Assembly (NCBI RefSeq): GCF_900104695.1
Contig: NZ_FNSW01000001.1
Coordinates: 806,001 to 870,000 of the forward strand
Source of the DNA: Paenibacillus sp. GP183
GTDB lineage: Bacteria; Bacillota; Bacilli; Paenibacillales; NBRC-103111
Reading direction: 5' to 3'
Length of the DNA: 64,000 bases
Both the position numbers and the translations under genes were made by a program. Within the stretch, counting starts at the first letter, position 1; each line of letters starts with the position of its first letter. The notes under the pieces are model-generated. The model saw only the letters and a list, made by a program, of their open reading frames with translations, had not been told where the DNA came from and did not search any database. Below, piece after piece: positions 53,401-61,631 of the stretch.

Positions 53401-54500
53401 GATCCCACTCCGATACTTTGGCTGTGGGCCACGTCGCGAATCCCAAGGCCGGCTTCATGAGGGAAGGTCATCATCCTTCCATTGTACTGCACACCGCCAA
53501 CCACGATATCGTTGAGCATCATCAGAGGGGCATCAAAATCGAAGCGGGTAATGTTCTTCTTGCTTGCCGCAAGATGAGCTGCAGCTGTAACGGCCACACG
53601 GGATTCAATCATACTGCCTACCATGCACTCGACACCAAATTCTTCAGCAATATGGTTAATAATTTGCGCTTTGTAAATTCCGCCGGACTTCATCAGCTTG
53701 ATATTAATCATATCGGCTGCACGGCATTTCAGCACCTCGAAGGCTTGTGCGGGTGAAAACACGCTCTCATCCGCCATGACTGGAGTCTCCACCGCATTGG
53801 TAACTGTCTTCAGTCCTTCGATGTCATGAGCTTTCACCGGCTGCTCTACCAATTCAATGTCAAGCCCCAGGTCCTCCATGCGCCGGATAGTGCGGATCGC
53901 GTCCTTAACTTGCCAGCCCTGATTCGCGTCTACGCGTATTTTGACCCCGTTCCCGACGCAGCTGCGGATTTCCTTAATTCGCTCGATATCTTCCAGGATG
54001 TCATCTTTGCCTACTTTAATTTTCAGAACATTAAACCCTTCCTGCACATAACGGATCGCGTCTTCTCCCATTTCCTTAGGCGAATTAACGCTAACGGTGA
54101 AATCCGTCTCGATCTCATCCTTATATCCTCCAAGAAACTGGTATAGGGGCAGACCGCAGTACTGCGCGATCAGATCGTATATGGCCATATCCACAGCCGC
54201 TTTGGCACTGCTGCTGCCGATCATCGAATGATGAATCTCCTGCAGAATTTGTTCATAAGCCAGCAGGTTTTTGCCGATCAAGAGTGGGGTGAGCGTATGT
54301 ACAATAGCCGAATGGATACTGTCCAAGCTGTCACCGGTTATGACGATGGTCGCTGGAGCTTCTCCCCAACCGATCCTGCCGTCGTCAGCTTGAATCCGGA
54401 CTAAAACTGACTCCGCGTTATATACAGTGCGCAGTGCTGTTTTGAACGGCTTTTTCAAACGAGTGGACTGCCTCATTACTTCAATGCTTTTAATGTTCAT
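53397..54500 (-). CDS. ykfB: L-Ala-D/L-Glu epimerase (YkfB type)
   Basis: The 367-residue enolase-superfamily protein has all six catalytic and metal residues at the positions known from B. subtilis YkfB: Lys160 and Lys162 (KIK), Asp191, Glu219, Asp244 and Lys268 in NIKLMKSGG. It converts L-Ala-D-Glu to L-Ala-L-Glu during murein peptide recycling. AGAGGAGG precedes the ATG. It overlaps ykfC by four bases and is about 47 bases after the ykfA stop. Confidence 0.95.
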   Translation of the reverse strand: MNIKSIEVMRQSTRLKKPFKTALRTVYNAESVLVRIQADDGRIGWGEAPATIVITGDSLDSIHSAIVHTLTPLLIGKNLLAYEQILQEIHHSMIGSSSAKAAVDMAIYDLIAQYCGLPLYQFLGGYKDEIETDFTVSVNSPKEMGEDAIRYVQEGFNVLKIKVGKDDILEDIERIKEIRSCVGNGVKIRVDANQGWQVKDAIRTIRRMEDLGLDIELVEQPVKAHDIEGLKTVTNAVETPVMADESVFSPAQAFEVLKCRAADMINIKLMKSGGIYKAQIINHIAEEFGVECMVGSMIESRVAVTAAAHLAASKKNITRFDFDAPLMMLNDIVVGGVQYNGRMMTFPHEAGLGIRDVAHSQSIGVGS

Positions 54501-54547
54501 GTTCGCTGCCTCCTCTTATGCCACAAAACTACTTCTGAAGCATATGC

Positions 54548-55480
54548 TCATGCCTCTACACCGGGTTCTTTACATTCCAGCGACTTATCATACGTGCACA
54601 ATCTTGCTTCTATGCCGATCGGAACGGCAATATTCGGAGAGCAGTGGCCAATCTTAAATCCGGAAAGCGTCGGCTTTCCTGCGGAAACAATTTGATCGTC
54701 AATAATTTGCTCCAAGGTAAGCGATAATTTACGTTTGTTCGGTATACAATTATTAAAATCACAGACCATAATTCCAGCCGCATCGGCAAATTTTCCGGCT
54801 TGTCTCAATTGGTTCAACATCCGGTCCAACCGATAAGGTTCTTCGTCAATATCTTCTATAAAAAGGATTCTCCCTCTCGTGTCCAGCTCATAAGGAGTAC
54901 CGAGCGTGCTTGCGATCAAGGAAAGGTTCCCGCCGACTAAGGGTCCGAAGGCCTCTCCTTCCACTAAGGTCTGTAGAGGGGAAATCGCTTCGGTATAGCG
55001 AAGAACGGATGGGCGAAACAGCGTTTCAAAATTTTGAACGGTCAGCAGGTTTAAATCCTCTTTACCCAAATCGATCAGCATAGGGCCGTGGAAAGTAACC
55101 AAACCTGCGAATCTCCCGATAGCAGCGTGCAAAAAGGTAATGTCACTGTAGCCCCAGAAAATTTTTGGATTAGCACGGATAAGATCATAGTCGAGCCTAT
55201 CGGCAATTCTCCCGCTGCCGAATCCACCTCGTGCGCAAATGATCGCATGGATGTTCGGATCAGCAAACATGGCATTCAATTCCAAAGCCCGTTCCTCATC
55301 GGTTCCTGATAGGTAACCATGCTGCTTAGAAAGAGTGTCTCCGACACATACATGAAGTCCCAGATTTTCAAGATAGACAGCGGATGCTATCATCTGATCT
55401 CTGTCACCCCAGCTCGCTGGAGCCGTGATGCCAACTGTATCTCCGGGTTTTAAGCTTCGAGGCTTGATAAGCTCAATCAT
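54548..55480 (-). CDS. ykfA: LD-carboxypeptidase (YkfA, S66 family)
   Basis: The 310-residue protein is an S66 LD-carboxypeptidase: early LKPGDTVGITAPAS, the serine in GGFGSGRIAD, GYSDITFLHAAIG and the late GxxIGHCSPNIAVP segment with the catalytic His. It trims the terminal D-Ala from muropeptides inside the cell. The start is ATG 55480 with GAGGAAGGGG upstream; an in-frame start at 55522 would overlap the terminator-like hairpin. The gene follows dppE across that hairpin, and precedes ykfB. Confidence 0.93.
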   Translation of the reverse strand: MIELIKPRSLKPGDTVGITAPASWGDRDQMIASAVYLENLGLHVCVGDTLSKQHGYLSGTDEERALELNAMFADPNIHAIICARGGFGSGRIADRLDYDLIRANPKIFWGYSDITFLHAAIGRFAGLVTFHGPMLIDLGKEDLNLLTVQNFETLFRPSVLRYTEAISPLQTLVEGEAFGPLVGGNLSLIASTLGTPYELDTRGRILFIEDIDEEPYRLDRMLNQLRQAGKFADAAGIMVCDFNNCIPNKRKLSLTLEQIIDDQIVSAGKPTLSGFKIGHCSPNIAVPIGIEARLCTYDKSLECKEPGVEA

Positions 55481-55502
55481 TATTAATGCCCCTTCCTCAC
55501 TT

Positions 55503-55545
55503 GAAAAAAAGGGGAGGAGCACCCGTACAGGTGCACACCCCTTTG
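55503..55545 (-). terminator. Terminator-like hairpin between dppE and ykfA
   Basis: On the minus strand AAAGGGGTGTGCACC pairs with GGGTGCTCCTCCCCTTT with small bulges, followed by seven T. It lies 11 bases past the dppE stop and 23 bases before the ykfA start, so ykfABC must come from read-through or a promoter inside this region. It may lower ykf expression relative to dppE. Confidence 0.8.
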
Positions 55546-55555
55546 AAATCCGAAC

Positions 55556-57187
55556 TTATTTCAAATTCGCCAATTTGAAGTCAATGAAACCGAAAGCATG
55601 TCTGACGACGCCTTCCAATTTATCGCTTTGCAAATAAGCCGTGTTGTAGAAGTAAAGCGGCAGAATCGGTGCTTCGTCCATGAGGATTTTCTCTGCATCA
55701 TGCATCATTTTGAAACGTTTGGCCTCATCTGGTTCACTAAATGCATCTTTAATTAATTTATCATATTGCGCGTTAACCCAACCTGTTCTGCTGAAAGGGT
55801 TGGTCGATTGGAATCCGTCCAGGAAGTTGATCGGATCTGCAAAGTCCGGAAGGAAAGAAGAACGGGACAATTGGAGCTGCAGCTTCTTTTGTTCGGCTGT
55901 CATCACTTTTCCTTCTTTGTTTGCCAGTTTCACATCAATACCCAGGTTTTCTTTGAACATGGCTTGAACTGCTTGAGCAATTCTTTGACTGACATCGTTG
56001 GTATTATAAGTCAATGTAACTTCAGGCAGTGCTGCATAGCCAGCTTCCTGCATCCCTTTTGTCAAAAGCTTCTTAGCTTCGGCTGCGTCGAACTTGATCA
56101 GGGTTCCGCCCACTTTGCGGAAATCTCCGCCTGCTGGATCTTTAAGTCCAGGAGATACAAACCCTTCAGCAGGCTTCTGCTTTTGCTTCAATACCAAATC
56201 AACAAGCTTTTGTCTGTCTACGGCCGCAACGAACGCTTTACGGATGTTGGCGTTGGTGAAAGGTGCCATTTTCGTATTAAAACGGTAGAACGCCGTTCCT
56301 GCAGCATCCTGGACCGTCACTTTATTCTCTGAAAACAATTTATCGCTCATGTCAGCCGGGATGGTTTCGGTCGAATGAAGCTCTCCAGTGGAGAAGAGCT
56401 GGTAAGCAGTGTTGGAATCATTGATCATTTTGTAAGTGACGCCATCCAGCTTCACATTGGCAGCATCCCAGTATTGGGCGTTTTTCACCATTTTCAACTC
56501 GCTGTCATGCTTCCATTCCGTAATGGTGAACGGTCCATTGCTGACAATCGTTGCTGCTTCGCCAGCCCATTTCGCACTCTTATCCACGGCAGCTTTGTTT
56601 ACCGGGAAGAACGCGGGGCTGGATACCATGCCTATTAACCAGGAAGCAGGCTGTGCCAAAGTAATTTCAAGTGTCTTGTCATCAACAGCTTTAATTTTTA
56701 CGCCATCGGCTGTACCCTTACCGGAGTTGTAGGCTTCCGCGCCTTCAATCGGATAAGCGAGGAACGCTGCATCAGAGGCTGTTTTAGGATCAAGCAGACG
56801 CTTCCATGCATACTCAAAGTCGGCAGCTTTCACTGGATCTCCGTTCGACCATTTAATGCCGTCACGCAAGGTAAACGTGTACTTTTTGCCGTCAGGAGTG
56901 ACTTTCCACTCTTTAGCCATAGCCGGCTCCGGCTGATGGGTCTTACCCAGACGTGTCAGTCCTTCAAACGCGTTGTTGACAATGTCGTAAGAAATTTGGT
57001 CAAATCCGATCGGAGGATCGATGGACGTCGGTTCTTTTGAATTGTTGTACAGGACGATTTTGGGCTTGGTTTCTTTTCCGGTATCCGTCGTCGTTTTGGC
57101 TCCTGTGCTTTGATCCTTGGTGCACCCTGCAAGTACCGTTCCGAAAATCAATGCGCAGCTGATTAGCAATGCTGAAACCTTTTTCAT
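55556..57187 (-). CDS. dppE: Dipeptide/murein peptide-binding lipoprotein (DppE/OppA type)
   Basis: The 543-residue protein has a lipoprotein signal with lipobox LAGC (Cys22) and a family 5 binding domain: EPTSIDPPIGFDQISYDIV, AKEWKVTPDGKKYTFTLRDGIKWSNG and the family VAAVDRQKLVDLVL segment. In B. subtilis DppE binds dipeptides and murein tripeptide. The start is ATG 57187 with AAGGGAGT upstream, not the GTG at 57193. It lies 32 bases after dppD. Confidence 0.92.
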   Translation of the reverse strand: MKKVSALLISCALIFGTVLAGCTKDQSTGAKTTTDTGKETKPKIVLYNNSKEPTSIDPPIGFDQISYDIVNNAFEGLTRLGKTHQPEPAMAKEWKVTPDGKKYTFTLRDGIKWSNGDPVKAADFEYAWKRLLDPKTASDAAFLAYPIEGAEAYNSGKGTADGVKIKAVDDKTLEITLAQPASWLIGMVSSPAFFPVNKAAVDKSAKWAGEAATIVSNGPFTITEWKHDSELKMVKNAQYWDAANVKLDGVTYKMINDSNTAYQLFSTGELHSTETIPADMSDKLFSENKVTVQDAAGTAFYRFNTKMAPFTNANIRKAFVAAVDRQKLVDLVLKQKQKPAEGFVSPGLKDPAGGDFRKVGGTLIKFDAAEAKKLLTKGMQEAGYAALPEVTLTYNTNDVSQRIAQAVQAMFKENLGIDVKLANKEGKVMTAEQKKLQLQLSRSSFLPDFADPINFLDGFQSTNPFSRTGWVNAQYDKLIKDAFSEPDEAKRFKMMHDAEKILMDEAPILPLYFYNTAYLQSDKLEGVVRHAFGFIDFKLANLK

Positions 57188-57219
57188 GAGCACAACTCCC
57201 TTTAATATAGTGTGATTAT

Positions 57220-58266
57220 TTATCCTAGAGCCGTCTTGAGGTTAATCTTGATCGGCTGCTTGAATACATGTTTGGCCCTGGGATCCTGCAGCCAGCAGGC
57301 TGTTGAGTGGCTTTCGGATACAGCTGTCTGCTCCGGCTGGTACACTCCGCAGACCTCCATGGCATGGCTGCAGCGCGCAGCAAAAGCGCAGCCTTGCGGC
57401 GGTGCGAACAGATCCGGCGGCGTTCCGGGAATCGGTGTGAGCGGGAGGTTCTTATCCGTGTCCAGACGCGGCATGGAAGCGAGCAGCCCTTTGGTGTAGG
57501 GATGCTGCGGATTGCTGAACAGCTCATTCACTGTTCCTGCTTCGACGATCTTTCCGGCGTACATGACATTGACCCGATCGGCAATCTTGGCTACAACGCC
57601 AAGGTCATGCGTAATGATGATGATGGCGACACCGGTTTTTCTCTGGAGCATCTTGAACAGGTCGATGATTTGAGCTTGAATGGTGACATCCAGCGCCGTT
57701 GTCGGCTCGTCCGCAATGAGAACGGAAGGATTGCAAACCGCTGCGATGGTGATCATAATCCGCTGTCTCATGCCACCGCTGAACTCATGCAGATACTGCT
57801 TCATCCGCATCTCGGGATTAGATATGCCTACCAGTTCAAGCATTTCGACGGCTCTTTTGCGAGCTTGCGAACGTGTTATTTTCTGATGGCGAAGGATCCC
57901 TTCCATAATCTGCTCACCAATCGAGATGGTGGGATTCAGGGCTGTCATCGCATCTTGAAAAATCATTGAGATTTCAGAGCCTCTCAGCTCCCTAAGCTGC
58001 TTCTCGCTCAACTTGACCAAATCTTCGCCTTTGAAGCGGATGCTGCCTTGGCTGATCCTCGAGCTGTACTCGGGGAGCAAGCGCATCAAGCTGCGGGCAG
58101 TCACACTTTTACCGCAGCCGGATTCTCCCACGATCGCGAGAGTCTCACCCTTGTCCAGCGTTAAGCTGACTCCGCGGATCGCTTTGACTTCTCCGCCGTG
58201 AGTGGTGAAAGAAACATGCAGATTCTCGACAGCCAACAGAACATCGTACGGATTCGCAGATTTCAT
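57220..58266 (-). CDS. dppD: Dipeptide ABC importer ATPase
   Basis: The 348-residue protein has Walker A GESGCGKSV, signature FSGGMRQR, Walker B LIADEPTTALD and the C-terminal DppD cysteine pattern (GCAFAARCSHAMEVC). It hydrolyses ATP for the DppB-DppC channel. B. subtilis encodes a second ATPase (YkfD) downstream of ykfC; I see none here, so the importer may use two copies of this protein or borrow another. GGAGGAGG precedes the ATG. It is six bases after dppC. Confidence 0.93.
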   Translation of the reverse strand: MKSANPYDVLLAVENLHVSFTTHGGEVKAIRGVSLTLDKGETLAIVGESGCGKSVTARSLMRLLPEYSSRISQGSIRFKGEDLVKLSEKQLRELRGSEISMIFQDAMTALNPTISIGEQIMEGILRHQKITRSQARKRAVEMLELVGISNPEMRMKQYLHEFSGGMRQRIMITIAAVCNPSVLIADEPTTALDVTIQAQIIDLFKMLQRKTGVAIIIITHDLGVVAKIADRVNVMYAGKIVEAGTVNELFSNPQHPYTKGLLASMPRLDTDKNLPLTPIPGTPPDLFAPPQGCAFAARCSHAMEVCGVYQPEQTAVSESHSTACWLQDPRAKHVFKQPIKINLKTALG

Positions 58267-58271
58267 AATGG

Positions 58272-59195
58272 CTACCTCCTCCTTTGCTTCGGGTTAAATG
58301 CGTCATGTAACCCATCGCCCACCAGATTAAAAGCAAGCATCGTCATCGAAATGAAGAATGCCGGATAGAACAGGCGCCACCATTGTCCGGACAAGATGGT
58401 CGGCAGACCATCATTGGCCATGACGCCCCAGCTCGCCAAAGGAGGCTGAATACCGAGGCCGAGGAAGCTTAGAAACGCTTCCGCGAAGATCGCCGACGGA
58501 ACGGAGAACGTCACCTGCACAATAATGACGCCGAGCGCGTTGGGCAGCAAATGCTTGCGAATAATGTAGCCCGCGCCTCCGCCCAGCGTCCGAGCCGCCA
58601 ATACGTACTCTGAGGTTTTCAAGCTAAGCACCTGTCCGCGTACGATCCGGGCCATTCCGATCCAACCGGTGGCGCTTAATGCCACGATGATCGTCAGAAG
58701 GCCTGGACCCATGACAACCATCAGCAGGATGACGATTAGCAGATAAGGAATCCCGTATAGAAGATCGACGAAGCGCATCATAAGGTTGTCAACTCGACCG
58801 CCTAAGTAACCGGCAATGCCCCCATAGACAATTCCGATTAGAAAATCGATCAAAGCAGCCATAAGGCCGATAAACAACGAGATGCGAGCTCCGTAAAGGA
58901 TACGGGCGTATACGTCGCGACCCAGCTCATCCGTGCCGAACCAGTGCGCCGCCGTTGGTTTCTGGTTGGCATCGAGCAGCACCTGCTTGAAGTAGCTTTG
59001 ATCGGTAAGCATCGGGCCGAAGATGGCAAGCAGCGCCATGAATAGGATGACGATCAATCCAGCGATTGCCAATTTATTGGAACGCAGCCTGTTCCAAGCC
59101 TCCTGCCAGAACGACAGCCGTGGCCGGATAATCGTTTCCGCCGTACCTGGACTATTCAGCATAGGTACAAATAGGGAATCCGGAATGTTCATCAT
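58272..59195 (-). CDS. dppC: Dipeptide ABC importer permease (DppC type)
   Basis: The 307-residue permease has an N-terminal helix, a short external loop and the EAA core (GWIGMARIVRGQVLSLKTSEYV), ending with the family tail LGDGLHDAFNPKQR. It overlaps dppB by four bases (ATGA) and is followed six bases later by dppD. Unlike the OppC-type permease at 16 kb it has no long external insert, matching peptide-type transporters. Confidence 0.94.
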   Translation of the reverse strand: MMNIPDSLFVPMLNSPGTAETIIRPRLSFWQEAWNRLRSNKLAIAGLIVILFMALLAIFGPMLTDQSYFKQVLLDANQKPTAAHWFGTDELGRDVYARILYGARISLFIGLMAALIDFLIGIVYGGIAGYLGGRVDNLMMRFVDLLYGIPYLLIVILLMVVMGPGLLTIIVALSATGWIGMARIVRGQVLSLKTSEYVLAARTLGGGAGYIIRKHLLPNALGVIIVQVTFSVPSAIFAEAFLSFLGLGIQPPLASWGVMANDGLPTILSGQWWRLFYPAFFISMTMLAFNLVGDGLHDAFNPKQRRR

Positions 59196-60127
59196 GATCC
59201 CTCTCTCCTGTGCAGCTTGATTCGGGGATCAATGAGGCCGTAAGCAATATCCACCAGAAACATCATAAAAATCAAGAGTGCGCTATAAAATACGGTCGTG
59301 CCCATAATGATCGCATAATCGCGGTTATTGATGCCGTCGACAAAATATTTGCCCATTCCTGGGATGGCGAAAATTTTCTCGATGACGAAGCTCCCCGTAA
59401 GGACATTGGCCACCAAGGCGCCAAGCAGAGTTATAACCGGCAATACTGCATTGCGGAGCGCGTGCTTGAGGACAATTGTTGCAGGTGAGAGCCCTTTGGC
59501 CCTGGCCATTTCGATATAGTCGGCCGTAAGCACTTCCACCATGTTGGCCCGGGTTAATCTGGCGATAATCGCCATGGGTCCGGTTGACAGAGCAAACGCA
59601 GGCAGGATTACATGCTTCCAGCTTCCCCAAGTGGCTACTGGAAGAAGCCTCCACTCTACTGCGACATATTTGATCAGCATGGTCGCCACTATGAAGTTAG
59701 GGACCGCTATACCGATAACGGCTAGAATCATCGCGAAGTAATCGATCATGCGGTTCTGCCTGAGTGCAGCGACCGTCCCGAGCGCAATGCCAGATACGAT
59801 GGCAAATACGATGGAGACGATGCCAAGCTTGAACGAAACCGGAAAGCCCCGATCGATCATGGAATTGACACTGTCCGGAAAGTGGCCGATGGAAGGTCCA
59901 AGGTCCAATGACAGCAGCGATTTTAGATAAAGCAGGTACTGGACGGGAAGCGGCTTATCCAAATTATAAAATTCCATCATGTTCTGAACGGCGGTCGGAT
60001 TCGAATTCTTGCCTTCCTTCTCGAACGGCGATCCCGGCACAGCATGCATCAGGAAAAAAGTAATCGTAATAATGAGCCACAGTGTGACAATCATGGATAT
60101 AAATCTGCGAAAAATATATGGCGCCAC
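59192..60127 (-). CDS. dppB: Dipeptide ABC importer permease (DppB type)
   Basis: The 311-residue permease starts MAPYIFRRFISMIVTLWLII and has the external PGSPFEKEGK segment and the EAA loop (MARAKGLSPATIVLKHALRNA). The start is GTG 60127, with GGGTGAGAGC upstream. It forms the membrane channel with DppC. It is 15 bases after dppA. Confidence 0.94.
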   Translation of the reverse strand: MAPYIFRRFISMIVTLWLIITITFFLMHAVPGSPFEKEGKNSNPTAVQNMMEFYNLDKPLPVQYLLYLKSLLSLDLGPSIGHFPDSVNSMIDRGFPVSFKLGIVSIVFAIVSGIALGTVAALRQNRMIDYFAMILAVIGIAVPNFIVATMLIKYVAVEWRLLPVATWGSWKHVILPAFALSTGPMAIIARLTRANMVEVLTADYIEMARAKGLSPATIVLKHALRNAVLPVITLLGALVANVLTGSFVIEKIFAIPGMGKYFVDGINNRDYAIIMGTTVFYSALLIFMMFLVDIAYGLIDPRIKLHRREGS

Positions 60128-60142
60128 GCTCTCACCCGTTTC

Positions 60143-60967
60143 TTAACAAAATGAAGTTCTCATTGCCAGTTCAGTCATGACCAGCATTGCTTGGTAAGCT
60201 TTCAGAATGTTTTTGGCCTGGAAAGTAACAATCGGGCTGTTCTCATCTATAGCCGTTCCCGGCATCAAGTGAGCCCACTCGGCTTGGCCGTAGTTGGCGA
60301 ATTCAATCGTCAGCACCGGATGATCCGGCGGCACGAGCGGCTTCACTTTACTGCGGTTCGCCAGCGCTTCCCTCGTTTTCTCCCGAAGCAGCTGCCCGCT
60401 TTTTGCCGGAGTCAAGCACAGTGCTGCAGTCCGCGAAATCCGCTTCTTTACGATCGCTGTCGTCACTCCCGGAATGAGCTCTTCCGCTTCGATCGCCGTC
60501 TCATCATCCCCTGCGACCATTAGAACAGGTACGCCGTAATGTCCGGCAACATACGCATTAAAACCGAGTTCACCGATTGCAATATCGTTTATGTACATAT
60601 TACGCACGCCGAAAATCATCGTATGGCTTAGTACACCTCTCCTGGCAGCTCTTGTATGGTAGCCCAGAAAAGCCGCTCCAGCGAAGGAAGAGTCCAGGCC
60701 TTGTACCATGGAAAATGGTTTTACATCTCCGGAGATCAGCTGTGTATCGGGATGGAGCTTCTCGATTAACAGATTGTTCATCTTGGAGTGGCTGTCGTTG
60801 ACAATGACTTCCCTGCATCCTCCTTCAAAAGCGGTTTCGATCACATGATTCGCTTCTTCCGTCATCATGTGCTGCCCTCGCGTGTAGTTGTACTGTCTTG
60901 AATCGACAAATGTGTTATCCACCAGTCCGGTAATGCCTTCCATATCAATGGAGATATACAGCTTCAT
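60143..60967 (-). CDS. dppA: D-aminopeptidase DppA
   Basis: The 274-residue protein, the same length as B. subtilis DppA, keeps the zinc-site residues at identical positions: Asp8 and Glu10 in SIDMEG, His60, His104, and Glu133, with His115 as well. DppA is a zinc-dependent self-compartmentalising decamer that cuts D-Ala-D-Ala-type peptides. The start is ATG 60967 with AGGAGAG upstream, in the space after the attenuator-like hairpin. It is the first gene of the dpp-ykf operon. Confidence 0.95.
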   Translation of the reverse strand: MKLYISIDMEGITGLVDNTFVDSRQYNYTRGQHMMTEEANHVIETAFEGGCREVIVNDSHSKMNNLLIEKLHPDTQLISGDVKPFSMVQGLDSSFAGAAFLGYHTRAARRGVLSHTMIFGVRNMYINDIAIGELGFNAYVAGHYGVPVLMVAGDDETAIEAEELIPGVTTAIVKKRISRTAALCLTPAKSGQLLREKTREALANRSKVKPLVPPDHPVLTIEFANYGQAEWAHLMPGTAIDENSPIVTFQAKNILKAYQAMLVMTELAMRTSFC

Positions 60968-60991
60968 GGGTCGCTCTCCTTTATTGTAGAA

Positions 60992-61051
60992 TAAAAAACC
61001 CAGCAAACAGCTTCAGGATCTACATCCCGAATAACCATTTGCTGGGTTTTA
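60992..61051 (-). terminator. Terminator or attenuator between the DUF3870 gene and dppA
   Basis: AAAACCCAGCAAA (60995-61007) and TTTGCTGGGTTTT (61038-61050) form a perfect 13-bp stem around a 30-base loop; on the minus strand TTTTTTAT follows. It ends only 25 bases before the dppA start codon, leaving no space for a promoter after it. So dppA transcripts must pass through or start inside it. Confidence 0.8.
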
Positions 61052-61088
61052 TTTACGTGTATGTTGCCATACGGATAAATAAAGCAGC

Positions 61089-61445
61089 TTACACTGTACC
61101 GGAAGCATGGAATCCCGACTCTTCCCGGCCGTTAAGTGCTAATTTGTATTTTTTTTGTGCGTCCTTAAACGCTACAATCAGAGCCTTTTGGGAAGATCCG
61201 TGATATCTGCGGCGGATCTCCTCCGCTATAACTTCAAAGAGAAGCATACTGTGGCCCATGAAGATGGAGCGAACAAAATCCGATGTGAGCGGAATGGTGG
61301 ACGAGCATCCTGCATCGATGATCTTATGGCTCGAAGTATCCACGACAAGTGCGATAAAAAACGCGCTGTATTGCTGTGTAATCGGATTATTTCCGGGAGC
61401 CTGGGCATCTCCGATAATATAAATGGTGTCTTTGTCGTATAACAT
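61089..61445 (-). CDS. DUF3870 domain protein
   Basis: The 118-residue protein starts MLYDKDTIYIIGDAQAPGNN and keeps the DUF3870 features: a VVDTSSHKIIDAGCSSTIPLTSDFV middle with the conserved Asp-Ala-Gly-Cys, and the RYHGSSQKALIVAFKDAQKKY C-terminus. The function of this family is not known to me. The start is ATG 61445 with AAGGAGAG upstream. It lies immediately upstream of dppA with a terminator-like hairpin between them; some members are found near amino acid or peptide degradation genes, which fits here. Confidence 0.82.
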   Translation of the reverse strand: MLYDKDTIYIIGDAQAPGNNPITQQYSAFFIALVVDTSSHKIIDAGCSSTIPLTSDFVRSIFMGHSMLLFEVIAEEIRRRYHGSSQKALIVAFKDAQKKYKLALNGREESGFHASGTV

Positions 61446-61631
61446 TCGCTCACTCTCCTTAGAGATTTGCGGAGTATTACCTGCTTTCAAAGAATGCGCT
61501 TAGCATTATGTCCAATTTCTGTACGGGATGTGGGAAGAGGTGCTTCCAACGACCGCCAGATGCCAGAATACTAAAGATGTAATATAGTCTAACATCACAT
61601 TGACATGTTGTAAATAACGAATCACCGATCG

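Noticed and set aside
57307-57969. Plus-strand open frame inside dppD
   Set aside because: Antisense to a strong dppD gene with complete ATPase motifs.
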